Shown: positions 32,218 to 40,846, counted from the stretch's first letter. The stretch is DNA of 64,000 nucleotides from G965276765 sp965276765 (GCA_965276765.1 OZ255627.1:4960001-5024000); one strand, 5' to 3'. The notes: generated by a model from the sequence alone, not told the origin. Made by a program: numbers and translations.

Positions 32218-34107
32218 TCAGGAGAAGGTGGCGCCGCCGTCCTGGGCGGCGAACTGGGTGTGGTACAGCTCGGCGTAGAGGCCGCCGGTGGCGAGCAGCT
32301 CGTCGTGGGTGCCGCGCTCGACGATACGGCCGCCGTCGACCACGAGAATCTGGTCGGCGTTGCGGACCGTCGACAGCCGGTGGGCGATGACGATGGACGT
32401 ACGTCCCTTGAGGGCGGTGGCGAGCGCCCGCTGCACCAGGACCTCCGATTCGGAGTCGAGGTGAGCCGTGGCCTCGTCGAGCACCACGATGTCGGGCGCC
32501 TTGAGGAGCAGCCTGGCGATGGCGATGCGCTGCTTCTCACCACCGGAGAGCCGGTAGCCGCGGTCGCCGACGAGGGTGTCGAGGCCATCGGGAAGGGACC
32601 CGACCAGGGGGGCGATCTGGGCCGCCTCTAGGGCGGCCCACAGGTCGTCGTCGGTCGCCTCGGGACGGGCGTAGACGAGATTGCTCCGGATCGTCTCGTG
32701 GAAGAGGTGGGCATCTTGGGTGACCACGCCGACGACGTCGTGGACAGAGTCCAGCGTGGCGTCGCGCAGGTCGGTGCCGTTGATACTCACCGCCCCGGAC
32801 CGCACGTCGTAGAGACGAGGGATGAGATAGCTGATGGTCGTCTTGCCCGCCCCCGATGGACCGACGAGCGCCACCAACTCCCCAGCGGCAGCATCGAAGC
32901 TGACGTCGTGGAGGACCTGGGTGGTCGGGGCGTGCTCGAGGACGGCGACCGCCTCGAGTGAGGCCAGGGACACCTCTTCGGCCGTCGGATAGCTGAAGTC
33001 GACGTGGTCGAAGCTGATGCGGGCCGGCCCGCGCTCGATGGCGATGGCCTCGGGCCGCTCGGCGACGAGGGGCTCGAGGTCGAGCACCTCGAAGACCCGG
33101 TCGAAGCTCACCAGCGCGGTCATGACGTCGACCTGGACGTTGGAGAGGGCGGTGAGCGGGCCGTACAGGCGGTTGAGATAGGCGGTGAGGGCGACGACGG
33201 TCCCAACCTGAAGGGTGCCGTGGGCGGCAAACACCCCGCCCACGCCGTACACGAGCGCAGTGGCGAGGGAGGCGGTCAGCAGCAGGGACACGAAGAACAC
33301 GCCGCCGTACATCGACTGGGTGATCCCGATGTCGCGGACCTGGCCGGCGCGTGACGCAAATTCCGCCTCCTCGCTCCCCCGCCGGCCGTACAGCTTCACG
33401 AGCAGCGCACCCGAGACGTTGAATCGCTCGGTCATGGTCGAGCTCATGACGGCGTTGAGGTTGTATCCCTTGCGGGTGATCACGGCCAGGCGCCGCCCGA
33501 TCCACCGGGCCGGGACGACGAACACGGGAAGGATGACGAGGGAGAGCAGCGTGATCTGCCACGAAAGGACGAACATGGCGACCAACGTGACCCCGACCGT
33601 CAGGATGTTGCCGACGACCGACGAGAAGGTGTTGGTGAAAGCCGATTGGGCGCCGAGGACGTCGCTGTTGAGACGGGACACGAGCGCACCCGTCTGGGTC
33701 CTGGTGAAAAAGGCCAGCGGCATCGAGTCGATGTGATCGAAGACCCTCACGCGCATGTCGTAGATCAGGCCCTCGCCGATCCTCGCCGACACGTACCGCT
33801 GGCCGAGCGTGACGATGGCATCGCCAATGGCGAGAGCACCGACCACGATGGCCAACTCGACGACGAGGCCGGCGTTGTGGCGGAGGATGCCGCTGTCGAT
33901 GACTTCCCGGTAGAGCAGCGGGTTGGCGGCACCGATGAGGGCGTCGATGACGATCAGCACGAGGAAGATGATCAGCGCCAGGCGATACGGCGAGGCGAAC
34001 CGGGCGATCCGCTTGAACGTGCCGGGGGGCAGCTTCTTGCCGGTCACAGAATCGTCGCTGCGAAGCGAGTGCATCAACATCCACGGACTGCTTCCTCGCA
34101 TGGCCAC
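32218..34107 (-). CDS. ABC transporter, fused membrane and ATPase domains (exporter)
   Basis: A 629-residue half-transporter that should work as a homodimer. The six-helix membrane domain spans about residues 35-330; the ATPase domain has Walker A GPSGAGKTT, Q-loop VVTQDAHLFHETIRSNL, signature LSGGEKQRIAIAR, Walker B IVVLDEATAHLD and switch AHRLSTVRNAD. By architecture it is an MsbA/LmrA/Rv-type exporter of lipids or drugs. A 20-residue insertion (EEVSLASLEAVAVLEHAPTT) precedes the Walker A. Start: GTG at 34107 with AAAGGAG 7 bases upstream. It is divergent from a MarR regulator with an operator-like palindrome between them. Confidence 0.92.
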   Translation of the reverse strand: MAMRGSSPWMLMHSLRSDDSVTGKKLPPGTFKRIARFASPYRLALIIFLVLIVIDALIGAANPLLYREVIDSGILRHNAGLVVELAIVVGALAIGDAIVTLGQRYVSARIGEGLIYDMRVRVFDHIDSMPLAFFTRTQTGALVSRLNSDVLGAQSAFTNTFSSVVGNILTVGVTLVAMFVLSWQITLLSLVILPVFVVPARWIGRRLAVITRKGYNLNAVMSSTMTERFNVSGALLVKLYGRRGSEEAEFASRAGQVRDIGITQSMYGGVFFVSLLLTASLATALVYGVGGVFAAHGTLQVGTVVALTAYLNRLYGPLTALSNVQVDVMTALVSFDRVFEVLDLEPLVAERPEAIAIERGPARISFDHVDFSYPTAEEVSLASLEAVAVLEHAPTTQVLHDVSFDAAAGELVALVGPSGAGKTTISYLIPRLYDVRSGAVSINGTDLRDATLDSVHDVVGVVTQDAHLFHETIRSNLVYARPEATDDDLWAALEAAQIAPLVGSLPDGLDTLVGDRGYRLSGGEKQRIAIARLLLKAPDIVVLDEATAHLDSESEVLVQRALATALKGRTSIVIAHRLSTVRNADQILVVDGGRIVERGTHDELLATGGLYAELYHTQFAAQDGGATFS

Positions 34108-34144
34108 GTCGCGACTCCTTTCTCCTCGACCGCTTCGACACCCA

Positions 34145-34150
34145 AGAATA
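34145..34150 (-). promoter_or_regulatory. Putative -10 (TATTCT) of the ABC exporter gene
   Basis: The minus strand reads TATTCT. A transcript would start near 34138 and carry a 31-base leader with AAAGGAG. The palindrome at 34156-34174 lies directly upstream, over the -35 zone. Confidence 0.4.
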
Positions 34151-34155
34151 CAACC

Positions 34156-34174
34156 TTCCGATCGGAATTATTCC
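34156..34174. promoter_or_regulatory. Overlapping palindromes, likely MarR operator
   Basis: TTCCGATCGGAA (34156-34167) is a perfect 12-bp palindrome and overlaps GGAATTATTCC (34164-34174), a near palindrome, giving three evenly placed TTCC/GGAA half-sites in an A+T-rich patch. It lies between the divergent MarR and ABC exporter genes and upstream of both -10 elements. Confidence 0.6.
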
Positions 34175-34194
34175 TCCCAGCACGGTTGTCCGGA

Positions 34195-34200
34195 TAGCCT
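34195..34200 (+). promoter_or_regulatory. Putative -10 (TAGCCT) of the MarR gene, leaderless
   Basis: TAGCCT is followed by 6 bases and the ATG at 34207. No ribosome site is seen. Confidence 0.5.
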
Positions 34201-34206
34201 GTCATC

Positions 34207-34707
34207 ATGGCCCGCTCCGCAGGACCCGGCCGACAAGAAAGGGATACGTGCGCCCCACCGTCCCCAGGCTCCCTCGGCTTCCTGATCTCCCAGGTCGGGC
34301 GTTCGGTCGGCCGCAGCTTTCACGAAGCGCTGGCGCCGCTCGATCTCGAGCCGCGCCAGTACCTCCTGCTCGCCAGCGTGGCGGCGCGGCACGGTTGCTC
34401 GCAGCAGGCCATCGGCGGTTCGCTGCAGATACCCCCGAGCCGGATGGTCGTGCTCGTCGACGACCTCGAACGCAGAGGCCTGATCAAGCGGATACCCAAC
34501 CCGGCCGACCGTAGGGCCCATGCCTTGCAGCTCACACCGGCCGGGCGCCGCCTGCTCAACCGGGCCAGGCCGATCGCCGAAGCCCACGAGGCCGACCTGT
34601 GCGAGCCACTCGACGAACACGCCCGGGCAACCCTCGTGGAGCTGCTCGGCCGCATCGCCGCCCACCGCCGGCTGACGCTCGGACACCCCAGGGGCGAACT
34701 GCCGTGA
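34207..34707 (+). CDS. MarR family transcriptional regulator
   Basis: A 166-residue winged-helix regulator. LEPRQYLLLASVAARHGCSQ and LQIPPSRMVVLVDDLERRG form the DNA-binding helices, with the wing RIPNPADRRAHALQLTPAG, the most conserved MarR feature. MarR proteins usually repress efflux genes and dissociate on binding phenolic compounds or oxidants. The divergent ABC exporter and the palindrome between them make it the likely local repressor. It is the first gene of a pair: its stop overlaps the GTG of the methyltransferase gene (GTGA). Confidence 0.9.
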   Translation: MARSAGPGRQERDTCAPPSPGSLGFLISQVGRSVGRSFHEALAPLDLEPRQYLLLASVAARHGCSQQAIGGSLQIPPSRMVVLVDDLERRGLIKRIPNPADRRAHALQLTPAGRRLLNRARPIAEAHEADLCEPLDEHARATLVELLGRIAAHRRLTLGHPRGELP

Positions 34708-35561
34708 GTCGGGACCGGCCAGCGCGAACCGATCGCTCGCCACGCGACCGGCCAGCGCGAACCGATCGCTCGCCACGCGACCGACCAGCGCGAACCGATC
34801 GCTCGCCACGCGACCGTTTCGTCACCGTCTACGGTCGCATGCCGGTTATCGAGGTGCTCGCCAACCCGGACCTCGAAGTGGACAAGGTCGTGATCGCCGA
34901 CAACGCACGGGGCGCCAACCTGGACCGGATCGGCGAGCTGGCCAGAGCCCGCAGCATCGAGGTCCACCGGGCGCCGGCCCAGCGCGTGAAACTCATCGCC
35001 GGCAACGGACGCCACGACCAGGGCGTCGTGGCCGATGTCGTCGCGCCGCGCCTCGGCCCCCTCGAAGACGCCATCGCCGGCGGCTCCGCTGCGCCCGACA
35101 CGCTCGTACTCCTCGACGGCGTCACCAATCCATCCAATGTGGGAATGATCATCAGGAGCGCAACGGCCGCAGGGATCGACGGGGTGGTCCTGCCGACGGT
35201 CGGCTCACCTGCGGTCGATCCCCTGGTGGTGAAGGCATCCGCCGGCGTGGCCTTTCGGGCTCCGATCCTGCGATGCCGTCGCTCGGTTGACGGCCTTAGC
35301 AGCCTCAGGGGAAAGGGCTACCGCATCTACGGTCTCGCCGGCGATGCCCTTCGCCCGCTGTTCGGCGAGGATTTCCCCCGTCGAAGTGTCTTCGTGCTGG
35401 GCAACGAGACCGAGGGCGTCACGGCGCCGGCCGCCGCCCTCGTGGACGAGTGGATCTCCATTCCGATGGCCGGAGGCGTCGAGTCCATCAACGTGTCGAG
35501 CGCAGCCGCCGTCGTCTGCTTCGAACTGGCCCGGCGCCGCCTCGGGGTCAACGGCCCCTGA
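34704..35561 (+). CDS. SpoU/TrmH family RNA 2'-O-methyltransferase
   Basis: A 285-residue RNA ribose methyltransferase of the trefoil-knot fold. Residues about 48-115 match the substrate-binding domain (VYGRMPVIEVLANPDLEVDK). The three SpoU motifs are DGVTNPSNVGMIIRSATAAG, VLGNETEGV and SIPMAGGVESINVSSAAAV. Members methylate tRNA G18 or 23S rRNA (RlmB); the exact target is not known. The first 40 residues are an odd Arg/Asp/Pro-rich repeat, RPARTDRSPRD three times, from a 33-bp DNA repeat. Start: GTG at 34704 inside the MarR stop. It overlaps the S4 gene by 14 bases. Confidence 0.9.
   Translation: MSRDRPARTDRSPRDRPARTDRSPRDRPARTDRSPRDRFVTVYGRMPVIEVLANPDLEVDKVVIADNARGANLDRIGELARARSIEVHRAPAQRVKLIAGNGRHDQGVVADVVAPRLGPLEDAIAGGSAAPDTLVLLDGVTNPSNVGMIIRSATAAGIDGVVLPTVGSPAVDPLVVKASAGVAFRAPILRCRRSVDGLSSLRGKGYRIYGLAGDALRPLFGEDFPRRSVFVLGNETEGVTAPAAALVDEWISIPMAGGVESINVSSAAAVVCFELARRRLGVNGP
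34713..34811 (+). repeat. 33-bp in-frame tandem repeat (3 copies)
   Basis: Units begin at 34713, 34746 and 34779, exactly 33 bases apart; a partial fourth starts at 34812. Only one base differs (G to A at 34784). In the methyltransferase frame each unit encodes 11 residues (RPARTDRSPRD in circular order), so length changes keep the frame. Confidence 0.85.
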
Positions 35562-35898
35562 ACCGGTCGAGGTTGCGACGATCCCGTTTGGTGGGACGAC
35601 CCGCGGCGGGATCACGACTGAACAGCGGTACAGGTTTCTGCTCGTGCGGCGGCGGAGGGGGACTGCGGTCGACAACGCAGACCGCTGCGGCCGGCGCCCC
35701 GACCCGCTTGTCGACCAGCCGCACGACCTCGAGGTCGCGTTCCCATCCCCCCGTGTTCACCACAACCCGATCGCCGGTCCTGACCGCGTGGGCCGGCTTG
35801 GCCGACGCCCGGTTGATCCGAACATGGCCGGCCCGGCAGGCGTCGGTCGCCTGCGACCGGGTCTTGAACACCCTGACCGACCACAGCCACCGGTCCAC
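35548..35898 (-). CDS. S4 domain RNA-binding protein (Hsp15/RqcP-like)
   Basis: A 116-residue protein. VDRWLWSVRVFKTRSQATDA, AGHVRINRASAKPAHAVRTG and DRVVVNTGGWERDLEVVRL form an S4 domain like that of Hsp15 and RqcP, which bind stalled 50S-peptidyl-tRNA complexes in ribosome rescue. The basic C-terminal tail (TKRDRRNLDRFRGR) is typical. Start: GTG at 35898, with GGAGG 5 bases upstream; GTG 35913 is the alternative and would include that site in the coding region. It is divergent from the aminotransferase gene and overlaps the methyltransferase gene at the 3' end. Confidence 0.85.
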   Translation of the reverse strand: MDRWLWSVRVFKTRSQATDACRAGHVRINRASAKPAHAVRTGDRVVVNTGGWERDLEVVRLVDKRVGAPAAAVCVVDRSPPPPPHEQKPVPLFSRDPAAGRPTKRDRRNLDRFRGR

Positions 35899-35941
35899 CC
35901 GCACCTCCTCCACGTGCCCATCGTGGCACGCCGGCTACCAG

Positions 35942-35947
35942 TAGCCT
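35942..35947 (+). promoter_or_regulatory. Putative -10 (TAGCCT) of the aminotransferase gene, leaderless
   Basis: TAGCCT is followed by 7 bases and the ATG at 35955. No ribosome site is seen. Confidence 0.5.
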
Positions 35948-35954
35948 GGGCGCC

Positions 35955-37343
35955 ATGGCGTTCGACGTGTCGAAGGCGCTCGACGAGCGGCGGGGCGAAA
36001 ACTTCTTCCTGCACAATCGATATCTCAACCCGCAGCTCCCCCGGGTCCTCAAGACCATCGGCTTCGATCGCTTCTACACACGCGGCGAGGGCTGCTACCT
36101 CTACGACGCCGAGGGCCGGCGCTACCTCGATCTGCTCTCCGGCTTCGGCGTCTACGCCCTCGGGCGCAGCCACCCGGCAATCAAGCAAGCCCTCCACGAT
36201 GCCATCGACGCCGACACCGCCAACCTCGTCCAGATGGACTGCGCCCTGCTCCCCGGGCTCCTCGCCGAGCAGCTCGTCGCTCGGGCCCACCCCGGCATCG
36301 AGCGGGCGTTCTTCTGCAACTCGGGAGCCGAAGCCGTCGAGGCGGCCATCAAGTTCTCACGGCGCCACACCGGTAGGGAACGGGTGCTGCACGCCGACCA
36401 CTCGTTTCACGGCTTGACCACCGGAGCCCTTTCCCTCAACGGCGGCAGCGAGTTCCGCCAGGGTTTTGGTCAGATGCTGTCGAGCGATCCGGTCCCCTTC
36501 GGCGACATCGACGCCCTCTCGCACCAGCTCCGTCGCGGCGACGTCGCCGCCTTTGTCGTCGAGCCGATCCAGGGCAAGGGTGTCAACGAGGCGCCCGACA
36601 GCTACTGGCCGGCCGTTGCCGAGCTGTGCCGGCGCCACCGCACGCTGCTCGTCGCCGACGAGGTCCAGACCGGTCTCGGCCGGACCGGCCGCTTCTTCTG
36701 TCACGAGCACTGGGGCCTGCAACCCGACATCATCACCGTCTCCAAGGCGCTCTCCGGTGGCTACGTGCCCGTCGGAGCCATGCTCTGCTCCGATCGGATC
36801 TTCCGCAGCGTCTACGACTCGATGGATCACGCCGTGGTCCACTCGTCGACGTTCGGGAGCAACGACCTGGCCATGGTTGCCGGCCTCGCCACCCTGCAGG
36901 CCTTCGACGACGAGGACATCGTCGACCGGGCGGCGCGCACGGGCGAGATGTTCGTCAAGGCCATCGAGCCGCTCGTCGAACGCTACGAGCTCATCCGCGA
37001 AGTGCGGGGCAAGGGACTCATGATCGGCATCGAGTTCGCCGAGCCCGAGTCCCGCCAACTGCGCCGACGCTGGAAGACCATAGAACGGGTGCGCGAAGGA
37101 CTGTTCTCTCAGCTCGTCGTGGTCCCGCTCTTTCACCGCCATCGCATCTTGACGCAGGTGGCCGCCGACAACATCAACGTGGTCAAGCTGCTCCCGCCCC
37201 TGATCGCCGGCGAGGACGAGATCGCCCTGTTCGTCGAAGCCCTCGACGACGTCATGCGAGACGCCCACGAGGGGTCCGGGCTCATGATGGAGGTCGGCAG
37301 GACGGTCGCCCGTAATGCGCTTCGCCGCGACCGTCAGGCCTAA
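35955..37343 (+). CDS. Class III pyridoxal-phosphate aminotransferase
   Basis: A 462-residue PLP enzyme of subgroup II. The fold is marked by FCNSGAEAVEAAIKFSRRHT, FVVEPIQGKGVNEAPDSYW, LLVADEVQTGLGRTGRFF and ITVSKALSGGYVPVGAM with the Schiff-base lysine. The sequence style (GRRYLDLLSGFGVYALGRSH) is that of putrescine/ornithine or 4-aminobutyrate transaminase-like members, but the amino donor cannot be read. Predicted leaderless, with TAGCCT 7 bases before ATG. It ends 18 bases before the convergent membrane-protein gene. Confidence 0.9.
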   Translation: MAFDVSKALDERRGENFFLHNRYLNPQLPRVLKTIGFDRFYTRGEGCYLYDAEGRRYLDLLSGFGVYALGRSHPAIKQALHDAIDADTANLVQMDCALLPGLLAEQLVARAHPGIERAFFCNSGAEAVEAAIKFSRRHTGRERVLHADHSFHGLTTGALSLNGGSEFRQGFGQMLSSDPVPFGDIDALSHQLRRGDVAAFVVEPIQGKGVNEAPDSYWPAVAELCRRHRTLLVADEVQTGLGRTGRFFCHEHWGLQPDIITVSKALSGGYVPVGAMLCSDRIFRSVYDSMDHAVVHSSTFGSNDLAMVAGLATLQAFDDEDIVDRAARTGEMFVKAIEPLVERYELIREVRGKGLMIGIEFAEPESRQLRRRWKTIERVREGLFSQLVVVPLFHRHRILTQVAADNINVVKLLPPLIAGEDEIALFVEALDDVMRDAHEGSGLMMEVGRTVARNALRRDRQA

Positions 37344-37361
37344 GCGAACCACGGGCAGGAA

Positions 37362-38102
37362 TCAGCCCAAAGAGGAGGGCTCTGCACTCGACGATCCGGA
37401 CTCGGACCGCTCTGCACTCGACGATCCGGGCTCGGAGCGCTCTGCACTCGACGGTGCCGGCTCGGACGACCCTCCGGGCGGCGCCCCGGGATCGGAGCTC
37501 CGTGTCGGCGGGGGTGCGAGCAGCGGCGCCCGCCACACCCGTCGCAGCGTCATCGGCTGAAGCCGCTCCAAGTGACTCTCGTGCACCCGCAGCATGTTGA
37601 GCGCTCCCCTGATAAGGATGAAGGCAAAGGGCAGCTCGATGATCAGGGCGTCGGCGACGGAGAACCAGATGCCCTGGGCGTTGGACGTCGTCACGTCGAA
37701 CCAGGCATCGCACACCAGCAGGACGGCCGTGATCAACGCCGCGTACATCGTCGCCATGCGACCCCGCCAGCCGAGATAGGCCGTGATGGCAAGCATCACC
37801 AGCTCGGCGATATCGAACCCCGTCCACGCCAGCCGCCAGTCGGAAACCACATAATGGCGGGGCAGGACCGTCGCGAGGAGCGCGATCCACGGGACGAGCA
37901 CCACGCAGGCCAGGGTGATGAACAGCAGCGCCCGCCGCCGTCGGCGATGGGCGACCTCGGGCGCCACGCCCGAGATGTGGCCGATCAGGCCGTCGAGCTC
38001 TGCGGTCGTCAGGTCACGGACGGATCGCCGCCCGGCGCGGAGATCCGCCTCGAGCTGCTCGATCATCCAGTCGAACCCGTTCGGCGGCCCTTGCTCGGTC
38101 AT
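37362..38102 (-). CDS. Four-helix membrane protein with repetitive C-terminus
   Basis: A 246-residue protein of unknown family. The N-terminus is a soluble helical part (MTEQGPPNGFDWMIEQLEAD) followed by four membrane segments: ALLFITLACVVLVPWIALLA, DIAELVMLAITAYLGW, MYAALITAVLLVCDAWFDV and ADALIIELPFAFILI. The C-terminal tail consists of the 10-residue repeat in SSAERSEPGS three times. Start: ATG at 38102, 7 bases after the stop of the DMT transporter gene, so the two form an operon. The order of segments suggests both ends in the cytoplasm. Confidence 0.6.
   Translation of the reverse strand: MTEQGPPNGFDWMIEQLEADLRAGRRSVRDLTTAELDGLIGHISGVAPEVAHRRRRRALLFITLACVVLVPWIALLATVLPRHYVVSDWRLAWTGFDIAELVMLAITAYLGWRGRMATMYAALITAVLLVCDAWFDVTTSNAQGIWFSVADALIIELPFAFILIRGALNMLRVHESHLERLQPMTLRRVWRAPLLAPPPTRSSDPGAPPGGSSEPAPSSAERSEPGSSSAERSESGSSSAEPSSLG
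37379..37470 (-). repeat. 30-bp in-frame tandem repeat (3 copies)
   Basis: TCTGCACTCGACG recurs at 37381, 37411 and 37441, exactly 30 bases apart, with few changes. In the membrane-protein frame each unit codes 10 residues of the Ser/Glu/Ala-rich tail, so copy-number change keeps the frame. Confidence 0.8.
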
Positions 38103-38109
38103 GGCGCGC

Positions 38110-39090
38110 TCAGTAGGTCCTGGTGTGGCGCTTGTCGCGGCTACGGCTCTGATCACCAGCCGGGCCGACGACATCGTCGGAGAAGGCCCGATCGCCCTGG
38201 ACGAGCTGGCTCCCGCTCAACACCAACACGCCCGTGACGAGCACCGCCACGGCAATGGCCTCCCCCACGAGATCGCCGAGGTGGAGGCGAAGGTGCTCCC
38301 CGAAGATGAACACTCCGAGAAGGCTAGCGATGAGCGGGTCGACGATCGTGAAGCCGGGCTGCGATGCGGCCAGCGGACCGGCCTGGAGGGCGTGGGAGGA
38401 GAGGAGCACCGATGCCGCGCCGATCACCACGAGGGCGTAGGTCGACCACGTCCCGAGTATCCCGAGTGCGCCGCCACCGGTGTGCGAGCTCAGCTCCTTG
38501 ATAATGGCGGCCACGAACCCCCAGGAGATCCCGGTGGCGATGCCCAGCAGGGCGGCCCGCCTCGAAGGCGACGGCCGGCGGCCACGCCGACGGGCGTAGG
38601 CGAGACCGGCGACGATGGCGGCAAGGCCGAGGGCAGAGACCCCGCCGAGCCACCACGACACGGGCCCGGCATGGAGGCGCCCGCCGTGGGGCGACGCCAC
38701 GAACAGAAACAACCCAAGTCCCACGGCCATGGCCGTCGCCGCCATCCAGTCGCGACGGTGGACCTGAACCGAGCCGATGACCGCCATGTAAGCGAAGACG
38801 AAGAGCAGTTCGGCGCCAAAGATGGGTTGGACGAGGGCCAGGTCACCGAAGTGCAACGCCGCGAACTGGAAGCCGAAGCCAAGGATCATGCTGCCAAGGC
38901 CCGCAAGCCAGAGGGGATGATGGATGAGGCGCAAGAGGAGCCCCGGGCCAAACCGCCCCACCGGGATCGATTTGGCCGCCAGGCGCTGGCACACCGACGA
39001 GGTAGCCGTGCAGAAGCTGGCGATGACGGCCAGGATCACCGCCGTTCCCATCAGGAGCGACTTCCACGCTCGAAGTACCCACCCGTCCAT
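38110..39090 (-). CDS. DMT superfamily (EamA-like) transporter
   Basis: A 326-residue protein with about nine or ten membrane helices in two EamA-like halves: ILAVIASFCTATSSVCQRLA, AGLGSMILGFGFQFAALHFG, ALVQPIFGAELLFVFAYMAV, and later FTIVDPLIASLLGVFIFGEH, a typical DMT second-half motif. The substrate is not known. The C-terminal tail is hydrophilic. Start: ATG at 39090; TAGCAT on the minus strand lies 12 bases upstream. It is divergent from the gamma-glutamyltransferase gene. Confidence 0.85.
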   Translation of the reverse strand: MDGWVLRAWKSLLMGTAVILAVIASFCTATSSVCQRLAAKSIPVGRFGPGLLLRLIHHPLWLAGLGSMILGFGFQFAALHFGDLALVQPIFGAELLFVFAYMAVIGSVQVHRRDWMAATAMAVGLGLFLFVASPHGGRLHAGPVSWWLGGVSALGLAAIVAGLAYARRRGRRPSPSRRAALLGIATGISWGFVAAIIKELSSHTGGGALGILGTWSTYALVVIGAASVLLSSHALQAGPLAASQPGFTIVDPLIASLLGVFIFGEHLRLHLGDLVGEAIAVAVLVTGVLVLSGSQLVQGDRAFSDDVVGPAGDQSRSRDKRHTRTY

Positions 39091-39227
39091 GCCACAACCC
39101 GAATGCTATTGAAGGATCGGCCGCTGGCGGCGCACCTCGTTGGCGCCGGTGGCCGTTCTCGCCTCCGGCGGCCGTTTCGCTGCCGCGCATCGGGCGACCG
39201 TTTCGTTGCCGCCACCTCCGGCGGCCG

Positions 39228-39233
39228 TATCGT
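39228..39233 (+). promoter_or_regulatory. Putative -10 (TATCGT) of the gamma-glutamyltransferase gene
   Basis: TATCGT is followed by 8 bases and the ATG at 39242. The sequence around contains two copies of CTCCGGCGGCCGT, at about 39161 and 39215. Confidence 0.4.
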
Positions 39234-39241
39234 CGGCGGCG

Positions 39242-40846
39242 ATGCCCTGGCAACCCGTCCCCGTCCGTCACGCCCCAAGGGGCATGGTCGCCGCCGTCGA
39301 TCACCTCGCCGCCGGCGCCGGCGTCGACGCCCTCAGACGGGGCGGCAGCGCCGTCGATGCCGCTATCGCCACGAGCGCCGTGCTGGCCGTCACCAGCCAG
39401 CACCGGTGCGGGATGGGTGGCGACCTGTGGGCCGTGGTTCACCCGGGTGGGGCCGAGCGGCCGGTGGCCCTCAACGCGTCGGGAAGGGCCGGATCTGGGG
39501 CCGATCCCGATCGTCTGCGCCGCCGTGGCCACCTGGCCATGCCGAGCTTCGACGACCCGGCCTCCGTGCCCGTCCCCGGTTGTGTCGACGGCTGGCTCGC
39601 CCTCCATGACCGCTTCGGCCGACTGCCCATCGGATCGCTCTTCGAGGCGGCCCGCCGGTACGCAAGCGACGGCTTCCCCGCTTCTCCCGGTCTTGCCGTT
39701 GCGGTCCCCCGCATCATCGACCGGCCCGATGCGGGCGACTACCGGGTGCCCGGCGGGGTCGCTTCCGGCACGATCATCCGTAGGGCGGGTGTCGCCAGGG
39801 CCTTCGACGCCATCGTCGAAGGCGGTCGGGACGCGTTCTACCTGGGCGAGTTTGGCGACGGTCTGCGGGCGCTCGGCGGAGGGGAGTACACGACCGCCGA
39901 TCTCGCTCGGAGCCAGGCCGACTGGGTGCCCGCCATCGACGCGGAGGCCTGGGGCCAACGCCTGTGGACGGCACCGCCCAACTCGCAGGGATACCTGACG
40001 CTCGCCGGCGCATGGATCGCCGATGGGCTCGACCTCCCGACCGATCCGAACGACCCCAGCTGGGCCCACCTGCTCATCGAGGCGGCCCGTCAGGCCGGCT
40101 ACGACCGGGTGACGTCACTCCACGAGGACGCCGATGGTCGCAGCCTGCTCGACCCCGCCCGGCTCGAAGGGCGGCGCCGGGCCATCGACCCCAACAGGGC
40201 CGCACCCCTCGGCGTGCCCGCAGGCGCCGGCGACACGATCGCGCTCTGCGCCGTCGACGCCGACCGCCAGGGGATCAGCCTCGTGCAGTCCAACGCCATG
40301 GGCTGGGGTTCGGGCCTGATCGTCCCCGGGCTGCGTATCTTCCTCCACAACCGGGGCCGAGGCTTCTCCCTTTCCGCAGGCCACCCCGCCGAGTACGGAC
40401 CTGGCCGGCGGCCACCGCACACCCTTTCCCCCACGCTGGTCACGGCGCCAGAAGGGCAGCTCAGGGCCGTCCTCGGCACCATGGGAGGCGACAGCCAACC
40501 CCAGATCCTGGTCCAGCTCCTTGCCCGCCTGCTCCATAGCGGCGAGGAGCCGGGTGAGGTCGCGGCGGCCGGCCGGTTTTCGCTGAGCGCCCCCGTCGGC
40601 CCCGACGGGATCCCGACGAGCGACGGCTTCAACACCTGGGAGTCGATGGGCCAGGTCGGGGTCAGGATCGAGGGGCAGGCCCCGCCGGCCTGGTCGGACG
40701 GCCTCGTGACCAGGGGCCACGCCGTGGAGCGAGATCCGGCCTTCTCGAACGGATTCGGCCATGCCCACCTGATCGAGGTCGGCGCCGGCATCCTCACCGG
40801 AGGGACCGACCCCCGGCCCCTGGCCGGCGCCGTAGAAGGCTGGTAA
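39242..40846 (+). CDS. Gamma-glutamyltransferase family protein
   Basis: A 534-residue Ntn-hydrolase-like protein. VAAVDHLAAGAGVDALRRGG, DAAIATSAVLAVTSQHRCGM and GGDLWAVVHPGG are the N-terminal landmarks; the nucleophile region is GDTIALCAVDADRQGISLVQ, where the Thr would be the autocatalytic residue, followed by QSNAMGWGSGLIV, PGRRPPHTLSPTLV and LGTMGGDSQPQIL. Members hydrolyse or transfer gamma-glutamyl groups, or act on related amides; here no signal peptide is seen, so it is probably cytoplasmic, unlike classical GGT. Start ATG 39242. Confidence 0.85.
   Translation: MPWQPVPVRHAPRGMVAAVDHLAAGAGVDALRRGGSAVDAAIATSAVLAVTSQHRCGMGGDLWAVVHPGGAERPVALNASGRAGSGADPDRLRRRGHLAMPSFDDPASVPVPGCVDGWLALHDRFGRLPIGSLFEAARRYASDGFPASPGLAVAVPRIIDRPDAGDYRVPGGVASGTIIRRAGVARAFDAIVEGGRDAFYLGEFGDGLRALGGGEYTTADLARSQADWVPAIDAEAWGQRLWTAPPNSQGYLTLAGAWIADGLDLPTDPNDPSWAHLLIEAARQAGYDRVTSLHEDADGRSLLDPARLEGRRRAIDPNRAAPLGVPAGAGDTIALCAVDADRQGISLVQSNAMGWGSGLIVPGLRIFLHNRGRGFSLSAGHPAEYGPGRRPPHTLSPTLVTAPEGQLRAVLGTMGGDSQPQILVQLLARLLHSGEEPGEVAAAGRFSLSAPVGPDGIPTSDGFNTWESMGQVGVRIEGQAPPAWSDGLVTRGHAVERDPAFSNGFGHAHLIEVGAGILTGGTDPRPLAGAVEGW

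Noticed and set aside
34713..34811. CRISPR array
   Set aside because: Units are contiguous, without spacers, and keep the reading frame of a gene; no cas gene is present. The same holds for 37379-37470 and 63301-63353.
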